From Kribbella albertanoniae (GTDB lineage Bacteria; Actinomycetota; Actinomycetes; Propionibacteriales; Kribbellaceae), in contig NZ_SMKA01000026.1 of NCBI RefSeq assembly GCF_004348455.1, positions 1-50,469 of the forward strand: a stretch of DNA of 50,469 nucleotides. The letters are read 5' to 3'. Below the pieces are notes generated by a model. The model was given only the letters and a program-made list of their open reading frames with translations. It ran no database searches and had not been told where the DNA came from. The translations under genes and the position numbers were made by a program. This document shows, one piece after another, positions 17,101 to 25,600 of the stretch; within the stretch, counting starts at the first letter, position 1, and each line of letters begins with the position of its first letter.

Positions 17101-17654
17101 ACGCTGACGTCCAGCGTGGGCTTGGCACGTCGGTTCAGCCAAACGCGTTTGATCCCGGCCGGCAACTGATCGAGTGCCGTCCCCTTCGGTGCTGAAACGG
17201 CCGCGAGGTTCCCCTTCGCCAGCTGCCGGGTCAGCCGCCCGAGTGTCCCGGCCGACCGGCGCCCGTCGGTCTGCACCAGCAACGGAAGCGACGTACTCCT
17301 CCCGTCAGCGAGGCCCTGGGCGATCAGCCCGGTCACATCGAAGAGAGCGCGATCCAGCTTGCCGTCGCGGACCAGTGGCGCCACATCGGCCGGAATCACC
17401 GCCACACCCTTCGGCCCGACGTTCTGCAAGAACCCGGTCCGTCGCCCGGCGCGTGGCTCGACGCGCACCTGCCACGTCGTGCCATCCGGCCGGACCGTCA
17501 CCTTGTCCCCGGTCACCAGGGTCACCACCTGCTCCGGCCCGATCGCCTCTTTCTGCGCGGCGTCCGCTGGCGTCCCCTGCAGCCCGAGCGCCAGCAGGCC
17601 GATCCCCAGCAGCGCCACCAAAGGCCCAGCCACCACTCGTCGTCGTACCGTCAT
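14115..17654 (-). CDS. Large secreted S8 family serine peptidase (subtilisin-like)
   Basis: 1179 residues. A signal peptide (RRRVVAGPLVALLGIGLLAL, cleavage near ADAAQ) and a propeptide region (about 35-190) precede the catalytic domain. The triad is visible: Asp209 in AVLDTGYDAEHPDL, His238 in GHGTHVAS and Ser412 in SGTSMAAPHVAG, plus the oxyanion Asn in VVAAGNSGPAG. The long C-terminal part (about 480-1179) is built of beta-rich segments, including an Ig-like end (VEYSTDNGNTWTGATL), and probably directs substrate or surface binding. It would degrade proteins outside the cell. ATG 17654 has GGAG seven bases upstream. Transcription starts in the repeat-rich region before it. Confidence 0.93.
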   Translation of the reverse strand: MTVRRRVVAGPLVALLGIGLLALGLQGTPADAAQKEAIGPEQVVTLVTGDKVTVRPDGTTWQVRVEPRAGRRTGFLQNVGPKGVAVIPADVAPLVRDGKLDRALFDVTGLIAQGLADGRSTSLPLLVQTDGRRSAGTLGRLTRQLAKGNLAAVSAPKGTALDQLPAGIKRVWLNRRAKPTLDVSVPQVGVPDAWQAGHTGKGAKIAVLDTGYDAEHPDLKVAASKDFTGEGIQDDVGHGTHVASIAAGRGTASKGKFTGVAKDAGLLIGKVCTWDGCSWDAIIAGMQWAADSGAKVVNLSLGGDPSDGTDLLSQELNRISAASGILFVVAAGNSGPAGLVSSPASADRALAVGSVTKQDELSEFSSVGPRFGDYGLKPDLAAPGSDIVAARAKGTLGDEAVDEHYARLSGTSMAAPHVAGAAAILAGQHADWTGDRLKAALMSSAQPLDGISAFAQGAGRLDVARAVRQQVSTEPAALQFGRLVWPHSDRQPIARKVTFRNTGTTAVTLATKFDVLDAAGQPAPAGFAQVDAATLTVPAGGQAVATVTVDPKLGPLGTFQGRLIARSADGGVVVQTPFGVHKEEESFDFHLKAVDRNGAVLPAAGSDAKVHIVNLDRPDIVLFPVEPGAKVRLPKGRYQVTAYIYTADAGYVIPSVTAYAQPDFVLAGDRELTIDAREGVPVRHRVDRPGRTAGTFAMAAETAAGRSTYSSWFADRSFAVPTSASTATFAFLDGSSIEADEALLTDRRGKAISVDWAGNNARFTGSRRLRTVNVGHATDADLATADVKGKLAMFTLDSSEVSDYAARVQRLADLGAAATLNYLTDLNAWPGDDPVLPSVIADGPEVRKLVADAGSWTTLIGRPQSPYRYDVLFGHRGGIPAALDRRIRDRDLITEQTAYHGTSGQTAALLPVGSTGDLGQLGIVWAEHITLPLQRTVLRSAAPTTWTDELFTDSGHYRSRPLNRGPGRIKTHWLAPVTGPAPADQATRDGDGMSIRLPLVSDGAGHAAFAASEGYEGSTTLWRDDQQLAHSDKPGGPLTIDVPADEATYRLTATAQRSGTPTKVSAEWTFRSGRTADVQPLPLVTVGLQPPVRLDNTAPGEVSFRIPVAARPSAGGLLVTVQSVEYSTDNGNTWTGATLANGTATVKHPAAGWISLRATAKDASGNQVVQTTLSAYQLR

Positions 17655-17791
17655 CGCCTTGCTCCATCACTGTGGAAATCCATGCGCCACAGGACGAAGA
17701 GTTGAACGCGAACGTTGACCTTTCGACACCGGTCGAATGCGGTTGGGTGCTGCATCGATGCCGCTGGCTTCTGCGCGAGCCGGGTACGACG

Positions 17792-17923
17792 TTGAGCACG
17801 GTTCAACCATGAGCGCGACCGGCAAGTGGTTGAGGAGTGCTCAAGGTGAGCCGGCCGGTTGACCTTGAGCACGGTTCGACCGTTGAGGTGGGTGTCAGAT
17901 GGTTGGTGGAGCCTCAAGGTGAG
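17792..17923. repeat. Repeat cluster upstream of the protease gene
   Basis: TTGAGCACGGTTCAACC at 17792-17808 recurs with one change at 17865-17881, 73 bp apart. CTCAAGGTGAG occurs at 17840-17850 and 17913-17923, also 73 bp apart, so the whole unit is tandemly duplicated. TTGAG/CTCAA half-sites face each other. The arrangement suggests paired operators in the protease promoter region. Confidence 0.6.
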
Positions 17924-18037
17924 ACTCGTTCCGCAATCTCGGGTCCCGGGGCAGTCGGGGGTGCGTTAGTCGGAAAGAAATGGTCAGATAGCACCCAAAA
18001 ATTACCGACTAAGTGACTCGTTGGCTGCAGGTTCTCC

Positions 18038-18084
18038 TAACGTCCGAATATCCGGAGGAGGGCCCTCCGTTCTTTCGGACGTTA
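18038..18084. repeat. Nested palindrome, copy 1
   Basis: Outer arms TAACGTCCGAA (18038-18048) and TTCGGACGTTA (18074-18084) are perfect inverted repeats of 11 bp. They enclose the perfect 12-bp palindrome GGAGGGCCCTCC (18057-18068). A near-identical copy follows 62 bp later. It could form a cruciform or a two-level RNA hairpin downstream of the ArsR-like gene. Confidence 0.75.
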
Positions 18085-18099
18085 GCTGGGAGCCGTGGA

Positions 18100-18145
18100 T
18101 AACGTCCGAGCATCCGGAGGAGGGCCCTCCGATCTTTCGGACGTT
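18100..18145. repeat. Nested palindrome, copy 2
   Basis: Arms TAACGTCCGA (from 18100) and TCGGACGTT (18137-18145) enclose the same GGAGGGCCCTCC core (18119-18130). Differences from copy 1 fall in the spacer and at the arm edges, while arms and core are kept. It ends 10 bp before the stop of the regulator gene on the minus strand. Confidence 0.75.
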
Positions 18146-18155
18146 GTGATGGGGC

Positions 18156-19160
18156 CTAGGCGGTGAGGGTGGGGGCGGTGTATTCGCCGGTGGCGGAGAG
18201 GATGCGCAGACCGAGGGGTGTGATGCGGTGTTCGACGGAGGGGCCGCGGCGGTGGCTGCGGACCAGGCCGCCCTCGCGCAGGATGCTCAGCTGGTAGCTC
18301 GCGGTCCCCAGCGACACCGCACACACCCGCGCTACGGCGGTCGTCGTACAGGCGTTGATCGTGGCTTCCAGTACGGCGGATCGCGTGCCGCCGATCAATG
18401 CGCTCACCCGGTCCTGCCCTGACCGCGTCGCGGCCTGCCCGATGAAGGGGCCGGCGTGAGCCGGGAACGGAAGCACGAGGATTGGTGTGGCGTCGGGCTC
18501 CAGGAGTTTGGTCGGAGCGCGCCAGCAGAACGCCGAGTACTGCAGGCGTAACCCGCGCCCTTGGAGGTGTAGGTCCGGCCCGATCATGGAGTCGATCTCG
18601 AGGACAGGTGATTTCCAGCGGATGCCGGGACCCAACGTGGACAAGACCTGGTCGAGCCCGATCCGCCCGATCTCGTCCCCGACGCGGCCGTTGCCCCCGG
18701 CAACCCTGGCGTTGATCGCCTGCCAGTGCGGTGTGATCGCGGCGGCGTGGTATTCCCTCAGCGCCTCGCCCAGCTCCTCGACCACACGCGGATGCCCCGA
18801 ACCGAGCGCCGTGGCCCAGGCGTTCGGCGCGCGGTACTTCGCGACCATCGCCAACTGCGCATCGAACTGCCGCTTCGGCGTACTGAGGATCCGCTCCAGC
18901 CCGGTGTTGAAGTCCTCGTCCTCGCCACTGGGCGTCAAGAAGTCCGCCGAATACCCCCGAGGCGGCGCCAACCGCCGCAACCGATCCAGCACCTCCGGCC
19001 GAACCGCCACCTGCGTCCGCCGCCGCCAGTCCCCGAAAATCGCCCGGCCATCACTCTGCTGCAACATGTGAAGACTGAGCAGCACCTCCCAAACCGCCGA
19101 AGCATGACGCGCAACAGTCACCTTGGTGAGGTCGGAGAAGCTGAAGTGAATCCGTAGCAC
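18156..19160 (-). CDS. ArsR-like winged-helix transcriptional regulator (DUF5937 type)
   Basis: 334 residues. The N-terminal two thirds (MLRIHFSFSDLTKVTVA, then SAVWEVLLSLHML) follows the pattern of actinobacterial regulators with an N-terminal DUF5937-like domain. The last 80 residues form a winged helix (ARVCAVSLGTASYQLSILRE, then GGLVRSHRRGPSVEHRITPL). GTG 19160 has a perfect GGAGGTG six bases upstream. Its target is unknown. Such genes often control nearby exporters or secreted enzymes; the tandem palindromes just beyond its stop and the protease further downstream are candidates. It is read in the same direction as the toxin/immunity pair but is separated from it by about 110 bp. Confidence 0.83.
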   Translation of the reverse strand: MLRIHFSFSDLTKVTVARHASAVWEVLLSLHMLQQSDGRAIFGDWRRRTQVAVRPEVLDRLRRLAPPRGYSADFLTPSGEDEDFNTGLERILSTPKRQFDAQLAMVAKYRAPNAWATALGSGHPRVVEELGEALREYHAAAITPHWQAINARVAGGNGRVGDEIGRIGLDQVLSTLGPGIRWKSPVLEIDSMIGPDLHLQGRGLRLQYSAFCWRAPTKLLEPDATPILVLPFPAHAGPFIGQAATRSGQDRVSALIGGTRSAVLEATINACTTTAVARVCAVSLGTASYQLSILREGGLVRSHRRGPSVEHRITPLGLRILSATGEYTAPTLTA

Positions 19161-19270
19161 AAAACACCTCCGGGGCGGCGGAAGGCCTTCTTTCTATCAG
19201 CCCTCCACCACCCCGAAGCCACAATGTCCTCAACTTGCCACGCGGCGCTGTCCGAGCACTCGATCCGCTC

Positions 19271-19693
19271 TCAGCTCGGCGAGCTCATATTCGAATCCAT
19301 CTCGTCACGAGCTCGCATCACCTCTAGGGCGGCCTGTGCAGCTCGGACGACATCCGACCAGCGTGGATCTGACAGGTAGTCGGCGTCCGGGCGATCCCCA
19401 AGGTCCTGAAGCATCGGCCCGAGCACGCGTCCAAGATCACGAAAGGCCGGTACCTCTTCCTGATGCAAGACGTCCGGAACTGCCTCGGAGGGCTCGGGAA
19501 GGACCATGCTGTCGTCGTAGAGGGTGTGCACGTTAAGCGTCAGATCGTCGTAGTAGCTCACACCTTCCTCAACTCGCCCCCACTGGACTTCCCCGTGCCG
19601 GCGATCGCTCAACGACCGCATGGCGGCGATTACCTCCAAGCGCATATGGGGGTACCTGACCACTGGGCTCACGGCGCGCTCCACAGCGACCAT
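19271..19693 (-). CDS. Putative immunity protein for the RHS toxin (SCO4402-like small protein)
   Basis: 140 residues from ATG 19693, overlapping the toxin 3' end by 25 bp; TTG 19702 and ATG 19645 are alternatives. It is acidic and soluble, with PHMRLEVIAAMRSLSDRRHG, then SYYDDLTLNVHTLYDDSMVL and DYLSDPRWSDVVRAAQAALE. This resembles small actinobacterial proteins of the SCO4402 type, as far as I can judge by eye. The case for immunity is positional: directly downstream of, overlapping and co-oriented with the toxin C-terminus. An acidic partner would suit the strongly basic toxin end. Confidence 0.7.
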   Translation of the reverse strand: MVAVERAVSPVVRYPHMRLEVIAAMRSLSDRRHGEVQWGRVEEGVSYYDDLTLNVHTLYDDSMVLPEPSEAVPDVLHQEEVPAFRDLGRVLGPMLQDLGDRPDADYLSDPRWSDVVRAAQAALEVMRARDEMDSNMSSPS

Positions 19694-22600
19694 TTTAGCC
19701 AATCGGACAACGGAATGTGCGCCTGGGGATTCTGCTGGAGATTTCCGACGATCGGCTTACCCTCAGGTCCGAGGATTCGTCCGCCGCTCCGCACAACCAC
19801 GTGATCGACCTGTTGGGAAGGGAGGGTATTCGCCGGGTTTCCTTGGTCGATCCGGACTCCGTTGCCCTTGTTGTTCGGGTCGAACCAACGGGTGCCGACG
19901 CCCTTCTTGTTCGGGTTGCCGGGGCCCCAGGAATTCGGCAGTTTCGCTCGCGCGTCCACGACCTTCTGACCCCATTGGCCGATCGGCAGAGCGCGTGGCC
20001 CCACGCTTCTGCCACCGGCACCGCCGGTCCCAGATGCTGGTGGCGGGTCGCCGCCTCGGCGTTTGAAGACGGACTGGGCGTTCCGGGCCAAGTCCTTGAC
20101 CTTGTCCTTGGCGGCGGATGCGGCCTTCTTCACCGCCGCGGCCGCGTTCTTCGCGGCGTTCTTCGCGCCGGACTGGACGCGTTTTACCGTCTTCGTTACG
20201 ACGCGTTTGACCGACTTGGTGATCTTGGTGACCTTCTTGATGACGGTCTTGGCCTTGTTGACGTAGCTGGTGATGCGTTTGACCTGTTGGACCAGCTTGT
20301 TGCCGATCTTGACCGCGTTGACGACTGTGCGGACGATCGGGGTGACCACCCGGACGATGTGCGGAATGGCTTGGACCACTCGGATCACGAGGGGGATCAG
20401 CCGGATGGCGAGCATGATGAGGGGGATGAAGAAGAGTTTGCCGTCGGGGTCGGAGTAGGTGATGGGGCTGTTGTTGGCGTAGGCGTAGCCGTTGAGTTGT
20501 TGGGCGTCTTCGTAGTCGGCTACTGGGTCGACCGAGATGAACTTGCCGATGGTGGGGTCGTACTCGCGGGCTTGGAGGTGGACGAGGCCTGTGCTCGGGT
20601 CGTTGACGCCGCCGACGAAGCCCTTCTGGCCGGGCCAGTTCGCCGGCGCCGGACCGCGGAGTTCGCCGAAGGGCGTCGTACGGCGGCGTTCGAAGGACTG
20701 GTCGGCTGCGTTGATGGCGAGTTCGGGTGTGCCGTGGTGGTCGTTGCCTAGCCAGGTGACGTCGTTGCCGACGCGGACGGCTACGGTCTTTTTCGCGTGT
20801 TCGTAGTAGCGCGTGCCGCTGATCTCGCCGGTCGGTTTCAGCAGGAGTTCGGTCTGGCCGAAGTAGAACGTCGTACCCGTACCGTCGCGGCGGAGCAGGC
20901 GGTTGCCGTCGGCGTCGTACACGAACGACGTGGTCTTGCCGGCCTTGGTGACACTCTCGAGTTCACCCTCGACGTCCCACCTGAAGGTCTCGCCGGTTCC
21001 GGCGAGGTTGCGCTCGGTCAGGTTGCCTGTCTCGTCGTACCCGTAGGTGTTGACCTTCGTCCCACCCGGCCCGGTCGTCGTGACCTTCTGTACGGCGTGC
21101 GGCCGTGGCTGACCCGCGGCCGGGTACTCGTAGTTGCTGGTCGTCGAACCGCCTGCAGCGTGTTTGGTCTCCGAGAGCCGGTTGCCGACCTTGTCGAAGG
21201 TCCACGACTGCCAGTACGGCGCGGGTCCGCCGAGGGCAGTCTCAACCGGCGCGGCGGCGCAGTTGTTGCTGGAAGGCGTCCAAGCGTCAGTCAATCGCCG
21301 CAGGTGGTCGTAGGCGAAGCATTGGGTGTCGGTGGCTTCACCGCTGCTGGCAGATGGCGTGTTGCTGATCTGCTTGACGTTGCCTGCCTGGTCGTAGCTG
21401 TAGGCGAGGCTGGAGATCCGCCGCGGTAGCGTCTCCCGCTCGGTCACCACCCGCGACAACCGCCGCGTGCCCGACTCGTACTCGTAGAGCTGCTGCACCC
21501 ACTTCCCGTTGTCCTGCGCAAGAGTGAGCGTCTCCACCTCCCCGTACGGCGTGTACCCGGTTCCCGTCACGTACGACGTCGCCCCGGTCAGCGTCGTCGG
21601 CAGGTCCTGGTCGTTGTAGCCGTAGCTCAAGGTCTCCGCTGGCAGACCGCCGACTCCAGGCAGTTGGGACGTCGCCAACTCGCCGTCTGCGTTGTAGGTG
21701 CTTGCCACGGAGTAGGTACCGGCCAGCGCACCTTCACGCTGTGGCAGCACCACCTCGATGCCCAGAGGACGCCCACCGGCGTCGTACTCCTTGACCTTGG
21801 ACGTGTACGCCTGGCCGTCGACGAACCGGCTCGCGGAGCTCGGTGAGCCCTTCGCCAACGTGTCGAACGTCCACTCGGCACGTTTCGGCCCTTGCAGGCT
21901 GCCCTCGTGCAGGGAGGTGCGGCGGCCGACGACGTCGTACCCATGGGCCAAAGTCCGGCCGCTCGCGTCTGTGCTGGTGAGGAGCCGGTCCAGATCGTCA
22001 TAGGTGTAGGTGGAGGTCCCCTTGTCGGGGTCGGTCTCCCGGATCTTCCGGCCGCGGAGGTCGTAGTCGAACGTCCAGCGGTTGCCGGCCGGGTCCTTCA
22101 CCGAGGCGAGTTGTCCGTCCTGGTGATACGTGTACGTCGTGCTGTCGTAGTCGCCGGTGGGCGCCCCGCCGGTGTACTGACGCAGCTCGGTGAGCCGGCC
22201 CTCGATGTCGGTGATCCGCATGACGGGCTGCTCGCCGGTCGGCGGCTGGACCACATGCGTTCCGAGACCGTGCGTGTGCGTGGTCCGCCACTTCTCGGTG
22301 TTCCGCGACTTGACGATCTCGGCCGTCGGCCGTTCGGCACCGTCGAACACGGTGACCTTCTGCAGCGGCAGTTCCGACTCGACCGGGATCAGCACCTGGT
22401 CACCGGGCGGCGCGTTGTTGAAGTACGGGCCGTTCTCCTTGACCAGTTCGCCGCGCGAGTCGTACACGTAATCGGTGATCGTGCGGCCGCCGCCGGGTGC
22501 TGCCTCCTGCTTCTGTCGCGGGCGGAGCAGACCGTCGGTGAGCTCGATCGTGGTCTCGTTGGTGCCGTTCGCTTGCAGGCTCACGGTCTTGACGGCGTTC

Positions 22601-25600
22601 GCGCCGTCCGCGCGCATCAGGTACTCGTAGCTGAAATTCGCGGCATCCGATCGCGACCGGCCGGGCAGCCAAACCTTCTCGGTCCGGCCCATCGGGTCGT
22701 AGGCGGTCTCGGTCTTGCGGCCGTCCGGCCCGGTGACCGTGAGTTCCTCGCCCCAGGCGGGCTCCCACTCGGTCGTGGCTGTGTGCCCGTTGGCCGCAGT
22801 CACGACGGTCTTGGTGACGGCACCGTCGGTCGCCGGGGTGAACTCGCGGGTCGTGCTCTTGCCGTCCGCGTCGGTCAGTTCCACCTGACGGCCGAGGACG
22901 TCGTACGTCGCGGTCTGGGCGACCTTGTAGATCGGTGCACCGGTGCTGTCGAACGCGCTCAGTTCCTCGACCTTGGTCACATCACCCTTGGTCGGAGTGC
23001 CGCCGCCGTCGTACTCCGTCTTGTTGTCGGAGATGACGTCGGCGTTCGTCCAGGGCTGGTCGCAGGCCTTCGCGACGGTGTGTTCGCGGACCGGCAGCTC
23101 GCGCATCCCGGCGGGCGCGTTCTCGGTGTAGGTGTAGCGGGTGCAGGTGTCGTCGGAGGCGACGGCGACATCGTTGAGGTCGCTCTTCTGGGTGACCACA
23201 CCGGCCGCGTTGTAGGTGTTCAGCTGGGTACGGCGCCTGGTCTGCGTACCGGCGATCTCCTCCTGCTTGATCCCCGCGTCCTCGACCTGGAAGGACTGGC
23301 TGGTGCCCCACGGCTTGACCCGGGTAGCCCGCGCGGCGGAGATCCACTGGTCGTTGATGTTGCGGTCGACGAGCGTCGTACCGTCGTACTTGAGCTGCTC
23401 GCGGAGTTGGCCGGCGAGCGGATTCACGTCCTCGACGCGGCCGCCGGTGGAGTCGGTGAGGTGGACGTCCTTTTTGGTGCCGTTGGCAAGTTTGTCGCCG
23501 TCCATGCCGCGGTGGAAGCGGTTCTCGGTGATCGACTGGACACCGGTGGGGTGTCCTTTCGTGACCCGGACGCGTTCGTAGCCTCGCCATTGGGACCAGG
23601 TCTTCTTGCCGATCTCGACCAGGCCGTCTTCGTCGTCGTGCCGCCAGGCCGGTGGGGTCAGGTACTCGACCTTGGTGACGACCGGCTCCAGGCCGCTGAC
23701 TCGATCGGCTTCGGAGACCTCGGTGACGACGAACTTGTTGAACCAGTCCTGGCGTTCTTCTTGCTTGTCAGGCGTCCATTTGGCGGGGTGGCAGCGTTTC
23801 CCGTTGGTGTCGGGGGCGGGGAAGTTACCCGGTCCGCAGTCTTGGGCGGAGTAGGCGACGGCGAGTTCGCCGCCGGTGCCGTAGTGGATGGCGCTGATTC
23901 GCCACCAGTTCATTACTGGGAGGGTGTCGTTGTTCTTAACCCGGTTGGGCAGTTGGACACCGTCGAAGTTGAGTTCGGGCGCGGTGACAGTGCCGTTCAC
24001 GTGTCCGGCGTTCGTCAGGCCTTCGAGCCACATGCCCGCGCGGGTTCCGTCACCCGGGTCGGGGAAACTGTGCCGCAAGGTCCACGAGTCGACCGGGGTG
24101 AACTCTTCGCCGCGGCGGATCTCGGTGCTGATCTTCGCGAGGCGTTTCTGGGTCCAGAAGGTCGGGCTGAACTTGTTGTCGCAGTTCGAGCTGCTGGTGC
24201 ACTGCTGGTCGAGCGGGGTGTCCGGGTAGATGTGCGGGAAGTTCGTCGTACAAGCCGTACCCGGCAGGCAGCGGTCGGCCGTGGTCATCACGACGCGGGC
24301 GTTCGCCGGCTTGGTGAACACCGAGCCGTCGCGCTGGCCGTACTCGATGCGCTTGAGGTTGCCGGCGCGGACGTACTTGCTGACCGACGAGGCCGAGAAG
24401 TTGCGGGCGTAGTAGTTGGTCTCGACGTCGTAGAAGAAGCTCATGGCGTTGCCGTGGCGGTCGACGACGTAGTCGAGGTTCCACTTGTACGCCTGCTGGC
24501 AGTGCGAATCCCCGAAAGAACTCTTGTTGCAGGGCTCGCCGGAGTTGTTGCCGAAGACGGGGACCGTCCAGGTGGACTGGGTCTCGGGCTGGCCCGTGGT
24601 CCAGCCGGTGAGGCGGTTCAGGCCGAAGTAGTACTTCGTGCCGTCCTCGCTGGTGATCACCCAGTACTCACCGTCGTTGTCGCCGTTCGAAGCGCCGGTG
24701 AAGCGTTCGACGGTGGAGCCGTCGTCGGCGGCGGGGCGCCACTTGCCGGTTGCGTCGTCACGGATCAGCTCGCCGCCTTTGCCGCTGAGGCTGAAGGTGG
24801 CGTTGTCCGTGGCCCAGCACAGGTCGCCGACGGTTCGGGTGCCGTTGTTGCCGTTCTGCTCGGATTTGGAGCTGCAGCCGGCGTAGCGTCGTTCGATGGA
24901 GCCACCCGGCGCGAACTCGAAGCCCTCACCTGCCCAGGACGGCTGGTTGTTGGTCGCCGAAGTGCGGCCGTCCACCGAGCCGGACGAGTAGTCCAGGGAC
25001 ATCTCGATCTCGGGGCCGCCGACACCGGGCGGCACCTCCATCGGGTACGACCAGCCGAAGTCGCCGGATGATCCACCGACCTGCCACGTGGCCGAGGGCG
25101 CGAGAGCCGAGGCCTTGTGGTCGCCGGCCGGACCGTCAGCTGCAGCCTGTACGGCGTACACGGTGCGCTCGGATCCTGGAGCGACTTCGGCGGTGAGCGT
25201 GCCGGTGCCGTCGTTGCGGGTGGCAACTGATTGGCCGGAGGCAACATCTACGACTCGCAGGCGGCTGTTCCAGTCGGATCCGAAGGCGCTCTTGAAGGCG
25301 CTGTAGTCGACGCGGACCGACACTGGACCGGCTGCGCGTACGCCGTCCGTGCGGCGGAGGCTGAACTGCACCGAGTTGGACTGGCGGCCAAGTAGCTCAA
25401 CCTCCACTGTCTCCGGTGCACGGCTTGCGGCGGTTGCCGGGCCGACCTCGATCGGCAGTGTGCCTGCCTTCGCCAACGTTGGCTTGGCGGGTTGGCCGGT
25501 CACCATGCGCTGCCAGTCGGTCGCCGGGGCCGGCAGGGTGACCGCGGCCTTGCCTGCGCTGGGCCAGCGCACCTCCGGGGCCTTGGTGATCGCTCGGGCC

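Larger units (their letters stand above)
17655..18155. other. 501-bp intergenic region rich in inverted and direct repeats
   Basis: It lies between the protease start and the stop of the ArsR-like gene. It holds a cluster of TTGAGCACGGTTC repeats (17792-17923), an 8-bp inverted pair TTAGTCGG/CCGACTAA (17966-17973 and 18005-18012) around an AT-rich stretch unusual for this DNA, and two tandem nested palindromes (18038-18145). No credible gene is visible; the 88-codon open frame at 17651-17917 has no family features. Confidence 0.7.

Noticed and set aside
17651..17917. 88-codon open frame in the protease upstream region
   Set aside because: Basic, low-complexity product without a ribosome site, spanning operator-like repeats. 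Not credible as a gene.
18038..18145. Short CRISPR array
   Set aside because: Only two units, each a palindrome of 46-47 bp with a 15-bp gap. There is no spacer pattern and no cas gene nearby.
21892..25071. 1059-codon open frame on the plus strand
   Set aside because: It lies wholly antisense to the RHS toxin gene and has a repetitive Val/Gly/Arg/Asp-rich composition typical of the opposite frame of high-GC coding DNA. No domain is recognisable.
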